NCBI RefSeq assembly: GCF_037975245.1
Contig: NC_092573.1
Coordinates: 6,682,501-6,746,500 of the forward strand
Origin: Apostichopus japonicus
Taxonomy: Eukaryota; Echinodermata; Holothuroidea; Aspidochirotida; Stichopodidae
Length of the DNA: 64,000 bases
Direction of reading: 5' to 3'
Shown here: positions 1 through 12,896 of the stretch, piece after piece
Numbering within the stretch: position 1 is the first letter of the stretch
How the letters are laid out: each line of letters opens with the position of its first letter
Program-made: the position numbers and the translations under genes
The notes under the pieces: model-generated
Database searches by the model: none
Told to the model about the DNA's origin: nothing
What the model saw: only the letters and a program-made list of their open reading frames with translations

Positions 1-2580
1 TCTAGCATTTTTTTTTGGTAAAAGGGGGAGGGGATAAATACTGAAGACCGTTTAAGCGGCGATGTGGAGTATCACAAATTTTATGTCAAGATTCTCTAAT
101 TGCATATTCTTCAGTTGTAAAGAGGCTTATTGTCATTATATAAATACAAAAGCAAGTTCGCATAAAAGCAGCGTACTTCAAACCCTTTTATCTGGTAGGA
201 TTAACATCTGTTTTTACCTCCATGGATTAACTAACCTGCTCCTGGATTAACTAACTAGGCCTGCTGCTGTGTCATAGACACCAACATGTGCCGATTCGTT
301 CAAGGTAGACTCGTGCCTGGGGTTGCCCGCAGTATCAATTTATGTCCCAATCGCCTCCTGCAAGATTCGATCTCAATCATCCGATCCGCCTCCCTCCTCA
401 TTCATCAACATGAAAATTTAATATCTCAGATGCAGTATTTATGAAATAGTATATAGATTCGGCAAAAATTCATGTCTGATCCAAGTTTTGATTTATGACG
501 TTAAAGCCGTCTGCCCATCTGTTCATATCATCAGTCGACTGATGACAACTTGCCCATTAACAGTATATATAAGTATACTTTCCTATACCGATGACACTGG
601 GAAATCCTGTAGGGATTTAACCTCCATTGACAATCTCCACATTTTAACGAAGTACATTACTTATGCTTTCTCAAATATTGATGCAGGGAACCAAGTTGCA
701 TAGAAGGGACAGAGAACGAAACAGAATCATTGTTCAGACGTTTCTCTCTCAAGAAATGCAACTTTTTAAATCATTTTTTTATCATATTGAACTATGGGTG
801 ATGTGTAATGTGAAATATTTTACATATTAGGCTTAGTGTTTGTATATACCTGTATGACCCCTACCGAAACACGTTCTCGTTTTAACGGGAAGTGCAGAAT
901 TCGTTGCGTGTCTAGTAACGTATCCAATCTCAGCCTTTCAAATATATGCATTACGGTATATGTCACAAACTTAGGCATAGCGCCGTTTGATTGTGTCTCA
1001 CCAAAAGCGCCCTCCTTGTCAAAATTCATCCTGCCCGCAACCTACTTAAGAGGATTCTCAGTTATCATATCCACAACGTATTTGGTGATATTTTTTTCAA
1101 GACGGAAGTTATTTGCTAGTCACAACGGTGAGAACCTTCTACGTTATTCTATACTCACGTCGGTAAGATAAAAATCAGTTGTAATATTGATCTTTTATCA
1201 CAAAATACAGCAGAGATGTTCTCTTTACATTTTTCGTCTATATTATTTGATGAATAAAATAAATCTTTCTTCTTCAACTTCATTCTATTTGTACCAAAAC
1301 AAATTGTATGGTGTATTCTAAGTATATAGTTTGCACTGCACGTATAGTATACGCAGTGTTTACACTGAAAATAACCATTAGCCAAAACAAAGTATTAAAC
1401 TAAGTCATACTCACGCCGAAGTATTAGTTTGTACTGAGTAGTATAGTATAAACTATATGTAATAGTTTCTAGTGTAAGAACACGTCAGTATACTGTATAC
1501 ATAAATGTATTAACTAATATAAACTTGGTCTACTGTAAGTATTAGAATGACCTTCTGCTAATCATTACAAGCCTAAACTAAGTATCTGTTTATAGTAAAC
1601 TGTGTTATCTGTATGGATTCCACGACATATTGTAATCATGCTGTTATATTCTCTGACTATAACTTACACAACAGGTGAAACGGTACCCCACATCTGAATA
1701 TCATCTTGCGTGCAGAGAAGATGATGTGTTTTAGGCAGTTTGATCTTCAAGAGCCCCTTCCACACGTGATCAGCTCGCTTAATTGAGCAGCAAATACAGG
1801 AGTTAATGTAGTAGAGGCTTACCTCTCTGAATTACATTGAACAGTTAATCTTGTTTATACTACGTAAATGCTTGCAACTTGTGTCCTTGGGTTAATATGT
1901 TGCCTCCACAAGAAATGACCTCCTCAACGTTACATTACTACATATATATAGTATAAAGTAGTGTTTGGAAGTGCCTCATAATACCGTCCTAGTTTGCATT
2001 TTAATGATTCTTCATCAACCAACGCAGCCTATTACAAAAAAAAATACATTTAGAGTTGTATCCAGGAGAGAATCAAAATGTTAGGGAGTCAGAGACAGAG
2101 GCCCGTTGGGGGGGGGGGGGGTTGCGAAGAGAGGTTGTCTAAAATCTTGAATGAATAATGAAAGGTGAATTTATAATTCTGTAGGAAGGTTTCTAAATCC
2201 TTTCGATCGATTTCATAATTACATCATTGATACATTACCAGAGCGAAACAACACTTGAAGTATTTGGAAACGCATTAATATAAAATGCCGGCAATTATGT
2301 AAGCTCTTCTGAAGTTATGAATACAATATAACTAACACGGTTCAATCCTTAGGAGGGTTCCTCGTAGAAGTGATCGATTGTAATATACATTGGAGGAGAG
2401 CAATGGTTGATGTTTTAGATAAATGTTTTCTTTATGGAGAGTGCTACCGTTACTCAGAGGTTATGTTTTGCTTTTGCGGCATTGTCTGTTTTTTGTTGTT
2501 GTCGTTACCTTAAAATAAGAAACAAATTATTACGTAATAGCTTGAGAAGCTGAATGAGGAAATATGGATATCTAGCAGAA
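1..2580. other. Non-coding stretch, no gene recognised
   Basis: Only short open frames (up to about 110 codons) occur here, on both strands, and none shows a recognisable domain, codon pattern or splice context. The sequence is AT-rich and unique-looking, apart from a 14-base G run near 2108-2121. I see no tRNA, transposon terminus or long repeat. Confidence 0.6.
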
Positions 2581-2583
2581 TAG

Positions 2584-2726
2584 AGAAGGAGCGAGAGAGA
2601 GGGGACGGTGGTGGTGGTATAATGGCTAGGGAGGGGGAGGGTAGGGAGGGGATGCCAAGAAGACCTAGAGAGAGAGAGGGGTGAATTTCTCAGCAAGAGG
2701 AGGAGGAGGAGGAGGCGAAGGGAGGT
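2584..2726 (+). repeat. Purine-rich low-complexity tract
   Basis: About 140 bases almost entirely of A and G on the plus strand, with GAGAGA runs, GGTGGT repeats, GGGAGGGGGAGGG clusters and an AGG trinucleotide run near 2696-2715. The G clusters could fold as a G-quadruplex and the purine asymmetry could support triplex DNA. Both are inferences from composition. Confidence 0.6.
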
Positions 2727-3046
2727 GCCAATGTCAAAAGCAGAGAAGTTGTGGTAACGGGATGTATATACTTTAATGACATGGTCATTTTTCAGAACAT
2801 GTTAATGTGACGTTTTTACATCCCTCTGTACCCTACGGTTTCCAGTCCATCATGATTCCAATCTAAGTATTGCTATAGGAGTATTAAAAAGCACACGCAA
2901 TATTGATTTATTCTGATAAGGGTTTTATTCGTCTTTTTGTCAATTTATTCTTAAATAAACAATTCTCCTTTCCCAGAAGTAGACTTTACAGAATATTAAA
3001 AATTAACCTTAACCTCCTTTTTAACTCACCAAAAAAATATATTAGC

Positions 3047-3240
3047 GCAACCTTGCGTCTATACACATACTTATAAATTATAGGCTAAATATACCTCATA
3101 TAGTCTGCATCAGTTCACGTGAAACCTTTTGTTATTTGCTGGGGGAGGACCTCCACACCCACATATACCGTACACTCGCGTCAGCTTAAACCGCCCAAGG
3201 TTATACCCCACTCCTTTATAAAATCGTGGATCCGCCCACA
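3047..3240 (+). repeat. Dispersed repeat copy A (paired with 6990-7165)
   Basis: Reads in the same order as a second segment at 6990-7165. Both start with a GC[AG]CAACCTTG motif, continue through CTAAATAT, then GGGAGGACC, and finish with AAATC[AG]TGGAT[CT]CGCC. Between these anchors the copies are diverged. I infer an old interspersed repeat; no termini or coding capacity are visible, so the class is unknown. Confidence 0.45.
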
Positions 3241-3577
3241 CAGTTTTCTGCTAAACATGAAATACCCAATAGTTACTTCACCAGTGCAAATAAATCATTT
3301 GACATAACATGAGATCACTATTGACGCTTATAGTACACACAAAAAAATATTTGTTCTTAATCAACTATAAAATGGAAGCTTGAGATACTCATATATTAAA
3401 GCAACTGATGTCACACGATCTTTCTAATATAATACTCAAGGAATGAGATTTGAGATTATATGTGCTTGATAATAATTAATGTAATGTCACAGACACATCG
3501 ATAACTTACAATTTTACAGCCGCGGCTGTGAATATGTTCAAGTATACTATGCATGCACACAGCTAATAAACGGTGAC

Positions 3578-3693
3578 CGGGCAACTCCCCCCTGGACAAT
3601 TACCCCCCGGACAATTACTCCCAGACAACTCCCCCCTAGACAATTACCTCCGGACAATTCCCACCCAGACAATTCCCACCCGGACAGTTCCCA
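3578..3693 (+). repeat. Minisatellite, about 13-15 bp C-rich unit
   Basis: Seven or eight imperfect units of the type GGACAATTCCCACCC follow one another, with C-run and substitution differences between copies. The short open frame across it reflects only the repeat and is not a gene. Confidence 0.75.
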
Positions 3694-3699
3694 CCCCAC

Positions 3700-4261
3700 T
3701 TCTGCAATTATATTTGGCTCCTACAGTGTATAACCTGATGCTAAATAGGCTACTGTCCATGGTTTATGATAGCTTTGTTAGCAGATCGAACAGTGTTATT
3801 TTGTCTCCCAATTGAATCATCCCTTCAAGGATGACTTTATAATTATAAATTTATATGTTAAGTTCTTTTAAAGACAACTTTACCAGTCAAATTAAGGTAG
3901 GTTTCAAATTCACATTGAGTTTGGAAGGGAATTGACCCTTTTCCCACCACAGAAGATAAAAATCATCATGCATGATTTATCGCATAAATACTTAGCGTAC
4001 ATTCCTTCAAATCAATGTTATCATTGCGATTATAATAACACAAACACGCTCATTAACAGTAAATTGCGGTGCATTGTCACAGTGACTGAGTGCTTCCCTT
4101 CAGAAGGATTCCAAATTTCTTCGCTATTATCCTGACACCATATTTAATCGAGACGAAGAAGTTTCTTTCTATAGTGTACAAATCAGTTATCTACGGAGGA
4201 AAATAATATTCCATATGATGAGCCCTTGAATTCATCGACAGCTAATCGAATTTTGAGGGGT

Positions 4262-4294
<33 letters not shown>

Positions 4295-5650
4295 TGGGTG
4301 AGGGGGGGGGGTGCAGCCCAAATTACTTCTAAACTGTTAAAGGAACGTACCAAACATTTTAATAGTGATGATATCGTATTCCGAAAAAGATAGCAAGATA
4401 AATTGCCTACACATGTTTCTCTTTTTTTCTCTTCTCCAATGTCAATAATCAGTGCCTCGCTTAAAGCGTTTCCTCTCATAAAGCCATTCAATAAGCTAAA
4501 TTAACTTTCCAACACACCCACCCCCAACCACATCCACCCACCCACCCCCGCCCACCCATTGCAAATATAGTGATGCCTTTTTAACACCGTCTGCATGAAC
4601 TGCATGTTGTTAACGATACTTTATAGGAATACCTTTTTTATTCAGTCGATGAAATCTATCTTAAATATCGTAATGCAATATACGAGTACGTATAACATTA
4701 TAACATACTGTCATAAAAAGAAGAATCTTATTGTGGTTTCCACTTTAAAATACAACGTCTAAACCGCAAGAGAATCATTTACAGTGCGATATATATTAAA
4801 ATTTATTCGAATTAAATATACTGCAGTATTCTTATTTTTATATGAGTTGGCACAAAATAATGTTTATTAAAATTGTAGAGTTTATTTCTTCAGATATTAT
4901 TTTTGGCAATATTTTACATTAACGAAAACCATACGTAAAACTGAGAGCTTCGTTTCCACTTCAGAAGAACCGCTTTTATTTATTCACTCAAATCGCCAAA
5001 TGTCTTCATATTTCCTGGTTGATGCATCACTCTTGCAATTAAGAATAAACGTGGTTGTCACAACGCCAAGAGGCTGGTGTATATATGTGTATGAAACGTA
5101 TTTATTCCGTATAGCATTTGCTGTGTTAGTAATATAAATGATTGATGAGGCTAAAACGACTATGTCAGCTTAGATTATGGATATACACCGGATTAAAGTC
5201 AAAATAATAAATAAAAACAAAGCAATATCGAGAAACCTTCAGTTTCAAGACAACTTCTAAGCAGAATTGTCATAATCATGCACAGAGATATATAGTGAAT
5301 TTTTTTTTTCCCGTTTTTTAGCTGCAGCTGAAAGAGTGTTTGAAACGACTGCCGTTTCGTCATATTTTATTTGGCTGACATTTCGTGTGCATTATATATT
5401 CATACATGCGATCATATTTTTTATAAATTTGAATGTCATTTGAGGTCACGAGAGGTCATATTCTGTAAATGTAAAAAAGGCTACTCTTTCTAGAGGTTTT
5501 GTCCAAATTGCTGAAATGTTGTGCTATAACGTTTGAATGGTTGGAAACCAAAGTTGGTCAAGAAATGAATTTTTGTGGTCATGTGAGTGCCTTCTGTATA
5601 AAGTTTGCAGTTGTGACGTAGTCTTGGACAGCTCATAAGTTGACCACCTA
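3700..5650. other. Non-coding stretch with short simple repeats
   Basis: No gene is recognised. A (GA)n run lies near 4262-4290, followed by a run of G near 4301-4311 and a C-rich CCACCC stretch near 4515-4558. The remainder is AT-rich without repeats or exon-like signals that I can support. Confidence 0.55.
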
Positions 5651-5662
5651 GACCAACTATAC

Positions 5663-5666
5663 ATAC

Positions 5667-5729
<63 letters not shown>

Positions 5730-5763
5730 CATACATATACATATATATATATATATATACATG

Positions 5764-5806
<43 letters not shown>

Positions 5807-5903
5807 GTATCTATATGTATATCTATATATATTTGTATATCTATATATATATGTATATTAATATATATCTATATATATATGTATATCTATATATATTTGT
5901 ATA

Positions 5904-5941
<38 letters not shown>
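5663..5941. repeat. (AT)n compound microsatellite
   Basis: Nearly 280 bases of alternating AT, interrupted by CATATA, TATCTA and TTGTATA variants. Interruptions cluster in the right half (about 5805-5910), where a TATATCTATATATATxTGTA phrase repeats. The Tyr/Ile-rich open frames across it are artefacts of the repeat. Confidence 0.9.
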
Positions 5942-5945
<4 letters not shown>

Positions 5946-6989
5946 GCCTTTTGACTTCAAAATTTACTTCAATCTTGTATCATTGTTCATTTTAATAAAA
6001 ACCACTTATTGCATTTATCTGTTTTTCAAAACAAATATTTACAACTTTCGATCATTTTTACAAACTATATCTGCTTAGAAGGAGCATAATGCAAGGAAAC
6101 AAGGGAAATGACACCGTTATCTCGCGTCTGTTTTACATTTTTCGCATAAATAATGGATAAACTGCTCAGAAAGCCCAAAACAAATCTCTCAAAATAGAAG
6201 CTTAGCTGAGAGCCTGCAGCGTTGCTGCAATGTTTTCATATTCCATATAACACCATCAATTTTGGAGTTTAATAATCAGTGCTAATGGAGCAGTTGTTTT
6301 TATGACGTCATTACTATATTCAATATTCCAATACAGTCTTTAATTTATGCATAATTTATGCATATCCTTCGAAAGATCTACGGAACAGATCACTCTTCAT
6401 CTCAACGCAACATTTTTGTCTCGAAATTAACATTTTTATGTTCCGTTCTCATCTCAATAAGTTCTTGGAGACTCCACGGTTGTTTTGTCACAAGACCTTC
6501 ATGGTTATGTTTTCGTGAAGTAAAAACTACTGGAAGCCGTTTTTGTATTCATCTCACAGTTTAGCTCAAATCAGTTTAACCTTTTACAAAATTACATCAG
6601 ACTTGTTATAAACAGTTGGTGAGGCTTGCGGCGATCGTGTGTCTAGTAAGGCGGATCCTCGCTCGTTCTTAACAAAACACTTGAAAGCAACTCCATCCTG
6701 CGCTCAACTCGAAACATATGCTAATGAGAAGAGAAGAGAAAAGTGGGAAAACCATTCGCAGCATCAACATGGCCGTACAGACTCAATGTTACCATCTACT
6801 GGATGTAAGAGAAAATGGTTTAGCTGCAAAGATATGATAGTTTCTCTAAAATTATCCTAGAAAGAAGACAAATCCATATGCTTTAACTTGCAGCTGGTTG
6901 TCTTTCATTTCGAAAACTTAATTCCACTTCCCAACCTAATCACCCCCCCATCTACCCCCACCACACACACGCAAATTAAAAGTAGTTAC
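5942..6989. other. Non-coding stretch, nothing recognised
   Basis: AT-rich sequence with short open frames that match no family known to me. No transposon ends, tRNA or tandem repeat are visible. Confidence 0.5.
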
Positions 6990-7165
6990 TATAGCACAAC
7001 CTTGTGGGTATATATACCTAGTGTATATCTTAAATATGCCCCAGAATGTATCATTTCACATCTTAACTTTGTATTTGTCTCAGGGAGGACCCCTTGCAGG
7101 CCCGCCTTACATGGGACCCACTGGACCACACCCTCTCCTATCTGAAATCATGGATTCGCCTTCCC
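6990..7165 (+). repeat. Dispersed repeat copy B (paired with 3047-3240)
   Basis: Shares ordered anchors with the segment at 3047-3240: GCACAACCTTG, TAAATATGCC, GGGAGGACCCC and AAATCATGGATTCGCC. Identity between the anchors is low, so the copies are old. Their class is unknown. Confidence 0.45.
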
Positions 7166-10100
7166 TGTAACTTCTCTATGTCATTGCGGTGCATGGGATT
7201 AGGCTGAGCGTGCTCAATACTGCTTTCAAACTTATTTCCTAGGTTTTTAAACTCAAAATTGTGTGTCATAAACCTCATTTTTACCAGTAACTATAATCAA
7301 CCTAATCAATTAACCGCTAATAAATACTATGATATATAACGTCCTTGGTAAAATGGCAAATAATAACAACAGCAGGTACTTATTTTTTTTTCTGTGAGAT
7401 TTTATTTATCCAAATGATTATCTTGAAGGAGTGTAATAATATGTGGAAGTAACATAATTCATTCGAGATATATAATTGCGAATAATTTGCGATAGTAGCC
7501 TAAGCAAAGAAAAAAACTTAAATTATCAGCAACTTGATGTTTTTTACAATGATTGTGTATTACCAGTCCAATATATACACGTAGTGTACACGTGCATTTA
7601 CAAATAAAGGCATAATAAGTCAAAGAAGAGGAAACGAGATTGAACAAAGTGCGATTAAACGAAGGATTATTACATAAATAACATAATATATATTAGAAAA
7701 ATGAATTTACCCTGTCCCTTTTACTTGTTTACCCTTTACTCCGAAATATAGCTTCTTCTCCTTATTTTTTATAGAATATAACATTGCTTTTTTTTTCTTC
7801 TAAAGAGGCACTCTGTGCAATAGGCACGTACTTTAATTGTTTCCTCAACCATCATCCAACGGTAATAGGAGTATTGATAGGAGGTTACCGTTATCAACTC
7901 AGTCTTGGCTAAACTGAGATCCTGGCGAGAGGAGAGAGAAAGCGAGTCCTAAGGAAGATGGGGGAGGGGGGGGGGGCGGGATCAAATTGTCACACAGTCT
8001 CGATTTCGCTCTTGAAACCACTAACTATACACTCAGTTTATATTATAATTATTATTAGTATTAATGTTATACTTTGGTTTCATTTGGTTTCACTCTGCGA
8101 ATGTACTATGTGGTTTCGTACGCAGATAGAACAATGCACTTTTTGTTCTGTTTTAAATTCCATGCCTATTATTCGTTAAACAAAGACAAAGTCTCGTCAA
8201 CATTACCTTGATACTTTGCCTAATGTATCTCACCTCATTCAAATGTCAGATACAGAAATACATTCCATTACAATCACAAAACTAAGCAGACATTCGAGCT
8301 TACCCAGTTGTACACTGACTAATATTGCACCATCTACCTAACCTATTAACTGGTAAACATTTTAGCATTGCGCCCCCACTAATCCTCCTCTTCCTTTCAA
8401 ATCTACCATTTAAAATAGCACCGTATTTGATGGGTTTGCTTATAAGCATTTTTCTAAAATATTCATCCTTCAATTTAGACAGTTTTGTGAATGCAGCTCC
8501 ATACAGTGGAAATGGCTTATTACATCTCGCATTGAGTTCTCTACATAATAATAAGCAGATTTGTAAAATTAGTTGAAGCATTGTCTCATTAACTAGTAAG
8601 TGGGTTAATCTTTTCAGTACTATTAGCTATTCACATCTCAAGTATCATTAAATCCTCGCCAGGGAAATTTGGCTCAAATTTTCAAATAAGCAAAAACAAC
8701 TCAGAAAAGGTCAGATGTTTGAATATAAGATAGTAAACAGATCAAATATCGCTTCTTCTCCTAAGAAAAGGAAGAAATTAGATAACTGGTTGATTATACG
8801 AAATATTTAATGACATCATTTATGCCACAGGGAATCCTTCCATATAGAGTTTGAAACAAGAATTTTTCGGCTAATTTCGGTTGAGAAACTGCGTAGATAA
8901 TAAGAAATATATGTACATCATAGAAAAAAACAACAACTGTACGCTAAATTTTATCTTTGGTAAAATACAGCAAATCATTAGGATGACATGACATTTGTTT
9001 ACATTTGTTGGTGAAATCATAAGGACTTGTTGACGGTTGTTGGGGATCACAACTGCTAACGCAACTGCTAACACAACTGCTAACCCTTTCTGAAAATTAC
9101 AAATAAACTAAGAAGCATTAGAAAAGAATATAAATATCAGTTCTCTTAAGATATGTGACCATGACTTGGGTGGTGCTATTTACTTCCTGCTTTTAATATT
9201 ACTGCCACTTTGAATCAAGCCCAACATTATGTCGAGTTTGAACTTTTTTCGTGAGTTTTTTATGTTTAAAATGTTCGATAGCCTTTATTTATCATTCTAT
9301 GTAAGGAATCAGTATACATGTTATATATGACAATTTACATGAAATGTATCATCCACTGCTTTAAATTCCCTGTTTATCCTTCTAACAGTATAAATGAAAA
9401 TAGTCAGTACATTTTACACATGACAATGGCATTAATTAAGTACAATTAACAAAGTCATTAAAATTCAATTAACGTTGAGCTTTCTCAATTGAATTCAAAT
9501 AACAGTTTTAAGAACAAAGTGTAAAGACAAACAAAGACCAAGGAAAAGAGATACGCATAGACCCGATCACCATGATGAATAATGAAGGAAATATAAAAAT
9601 TAGTACAATCAACTATTGTTAATCAAGTCAATACAGAAAAAGATTGCAAGTTATCGGCCGTAATACTGATGGCGGGAAATCTCAAATAAACATATATTTA
9701 TGAATCCTAGGGGGGGGGGGGGGGAGTGCAGTACAGAAAACCTGTTTCTGGTTGTGAGAAATAAGGAGTGAAATGACAAGTTACTTGTTAGAATGATTCT
9801 TGGCGAAATTAATAAAGAGGAAGAATAAAATGATTATATAGCCAGTACCTCCAGAGATTACTCTCACAGGAGATGTGAAAGTGCTGTTAGGAATGGTACA
9901 TAATATGCAAGATATATGGTTGTGATTCCCTCGAGAAATATGAAAGAAAGATTGAAATGATGTTTAATAACTAATAGAGTTGCCATTAGAACAATAAATA
10001 TTTGTAAGAAAAAGGTTAAAAACGAAGGAGTTTTCAATGAGAGTGCACTAGACATTTCTCTTTCGCTGAGATCGCAGTTCGATCAGGTTCAAGTAAGTTC

Positions 10101-12700
10101 GATCAAGTTTATCGTGTGATTATAGAAGACGTTGTTCGCGATATTTTACCATCAGTGATAATGAAATCTCGCTCGAAACAATTCTTTAGATGTTTCAAAC
10201 TTCTAGGAAGGATAAATTTCTTCAGTTTTGGCCTTTAACATAAAAGGAGACTACATATATGAACCTGTGTTATAGTTGTTAACGTTAATGGTTTACTGAA
10301 TGTCCAGGTTGCCAAAAACAGCACCAGAAAGTAAATATTCGTTAGTCTTCAGATGGGTGATGTTAGTTTGCACGTAAATTAATCTGCTAGAAGATATAAG
10401 CTAAAACAATCGTTTGTGTCATGACGTCATTCTCGCAAACTCGATAACACAAAGGTTTCAATTTACAAATGTCAATGTTAATCCACATTCTGGGGTTGAT
10501 ACGTCATAGTCCAATTAAAACAAGAAGAAAATAAACAAAAATTGAGTAGTATGAATTCACTTTAGACTAGAAAACTCATCAAAAAAAGAATGAAACCCCT
10601 AATGTTATACATGCATATATGAATTCATTAGTGGACATGAAACGCGGTACCATGCACTGTGCCCCTGTTCATTCAGCAAATGGACGTATGATTCAAGCTC
10701 TATGAGAGGGGGAGGGGGAGGCTGAGGTGGGGGGGGGTGGGCAAAAGTCTCGTCAAATATAACACCTGTGTCGATTTGTCTAAAGTTTATTACCAAAATA
10801 ATTTACTATATTTGGGGCTCGTTCTTTTAAGAAATTTTCAGTGTCAGTGTTTCTTTTCAAATTACAAATTAGTCAAATTCAATTACAAATTGATACATTC
10901 ATTCATTCATTCTTTTATAAACGCATTTACCATATCGATAGCATTAAAACAGTATTTCATATAGAGGTGTTATACAGTCCGTTTGACACATTGAAAATCT
11001 CAAACAAAGAGGACCTATTTTGCTCACGCTTGGTTGTCTAAATTATATTTAACCTTCTAAAAAAAGTGAACACCCCAATTAAAATAGTCTGGATATTAGA
11101 TTTTGGAACCAACAGTTATTTTCCAATTATGAACATTATTAATAAAATTTCTGGAGAATCAATAATTATCTTCGAAAACCCGATTAAATCTATCCAACTA
11201 CGTAAATATAACTTTCTGCATTGTTTCACATAGATTATTTTTCCAATGTAGGATTAAGCGTAAGCTTTTACTACCATCATTCTTATAGAGAGTGAATGAT
11301 GGCATCAAACTTATTGGGATGTTGCAGTGTTGTAACACCTCCCGCCACCCCAGTCTCACCACATGTGCATGAATGCTTGATTGGAAACATACACCACAAC
11401 CAGAAAAAAATAATATTAAAAGGAATAGAATGATAAGTGAATAACAAGTGTTACGACATTGAAACATCGTGTAGATGGTACAGTAGCTATTGTGCTATAG
11501 CTATTGTGCTAATAGGTATATATGTTACCATTTGTTCTCTTAATGATATCTTTATAGACTTGAAGAAAAGACTGCACAACGGTTTCAAATTCTATTTAAT
11601 GAAGGAATTGTTTGCCACTGGTCTTTAATTAAGCGTTATTATAGTGAAAGCCTTATCTTTCTCTTGGTATTAAGCAGTCTTTGAAGGTATATTTATACAT
11701 ATTCATTTCATGAACAGTATATAGTCTCTGTTATATTTAGGTGTAATTTTAACCGCCCAACGAAGAGTTTATAATTTGAAAATATGACAGATATAGCTTC
11801 CACTAATAATTCTCTCTCCCGACTCATATATGACGCAGAAAGAGTCACTGTACCGTATAAACCCATTAGCTTACACCACGGTGCACTCTAGAGACAAAGT
11901 GTGTTATTTCAATCAGTGTATAAAAAACATGATAACATTACCGCTTAAACTCTATATGACTCCACTTGGACTATAGTTGACTGGTTCCAATCCTTGGCCC
12001 CTGCTGATTCTGACGATGCAATAACAGAGTACAAAATGAAACTTAACACTTAGTAAAGTACCGGTAACTGAGGGGGGGGGGGGGGACAAAGAGCATCATT
12101 AAAGCCAGAAACGAAAAACCCCATCCTGAATGCGAATTGTCCAGGTGGAACGTATATAGACTTGATATTGGACATTTTGAATTTGTTTTAAGTGCGTGTC
12201 TTTTTATATTCCTTTATTTTAATGTAGTATTGTTATAGGACATGCTATAGTGTTAAGAATACACCTCTGTGTACCCAATTTCAATCGGGTGTCATTAAAA
12301 TATCTTAGGTCAAAAGTCAAAATCTAGCATTCTGGGTGTTAAGTTATACGTTTCCACGATAATTGAGGTTGTCGTGTTTTAGGAATCTCGTAAAACCACT
12401 GTTTACGTCGCAGGTCGACAAACGATGTCCCAACACTAAACTGCTGCCACCTACTAATGATACCATACTTTAAAGTGGTTAACAAGTTGATGACACCATA
12501 CACTCTTAGTACGATTCGACTGAACTGATGAGGAATGACAATTTTTTTCCACTGCTGAGGAGGGCAAACGATGGATTAAAGAGTAGAAATGACCATTTTT
12601 AGTGAAATAAAAATCCTATAAGATGAAGTCTCAACACTTAAGGTATAAAATATTTGGTGCGGTAAAGATAACGTAAGTATACCTGCCCCTCCTGTTCTCT
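7166..12700. other. Non-coding stretch, no gene recognised
   Basis: Over 5 kb without a recognisable coding exon. Minor features are a 12-bp ACAACTGCTAAC-type triplet of repeats at about 9047-9083, a run of 15 G at 9710-9724, a G-rich patch near 10705-10740, a short ATTC repeat near 10899-10912, and 14 G at 12072-12085. The short open frames look random. Confidence 0.55.
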
Positions 12701-12711
12701 TTTTGTATTGC

Positions 12712-12802
12712 AATACCCTATTGTTGTATCTGTATAACAATACCCTATTGTTGTGTTTTATAACAATACCCTATTGTTTTGTTTGTATAACAATACCCTT
12801 CC
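12712..12802 (-). repeat. Four-copy 27-bp tandem repeat with hairpin core, likely in LRR gene 3' UTR
   Basis: CAATACCCTATTG-type cores begin at about 12712, 12739, 12765 and 12792, so the period is 26-27 bp; the last copy is incomplete. Each full core reads AACAATA, CCC, TATTGTT, an inverted repeat able to form a short stem with a three-base loop. The array starts about 95 bases past the stop codon of the minus-strand LRR gene, so it is probably transcribed within that gene's 3' UTR. The UTR assignment is inferred. Confidence 0.75.
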
Positions 12803-12896
12803 ACATGATATCATTCGATAAATAGTATTGTTTCATTTTTAGCAAAACACTACCACGCACGTTTCCCAAAGGGGGTCAAACTTTTTTCACCTGAAC

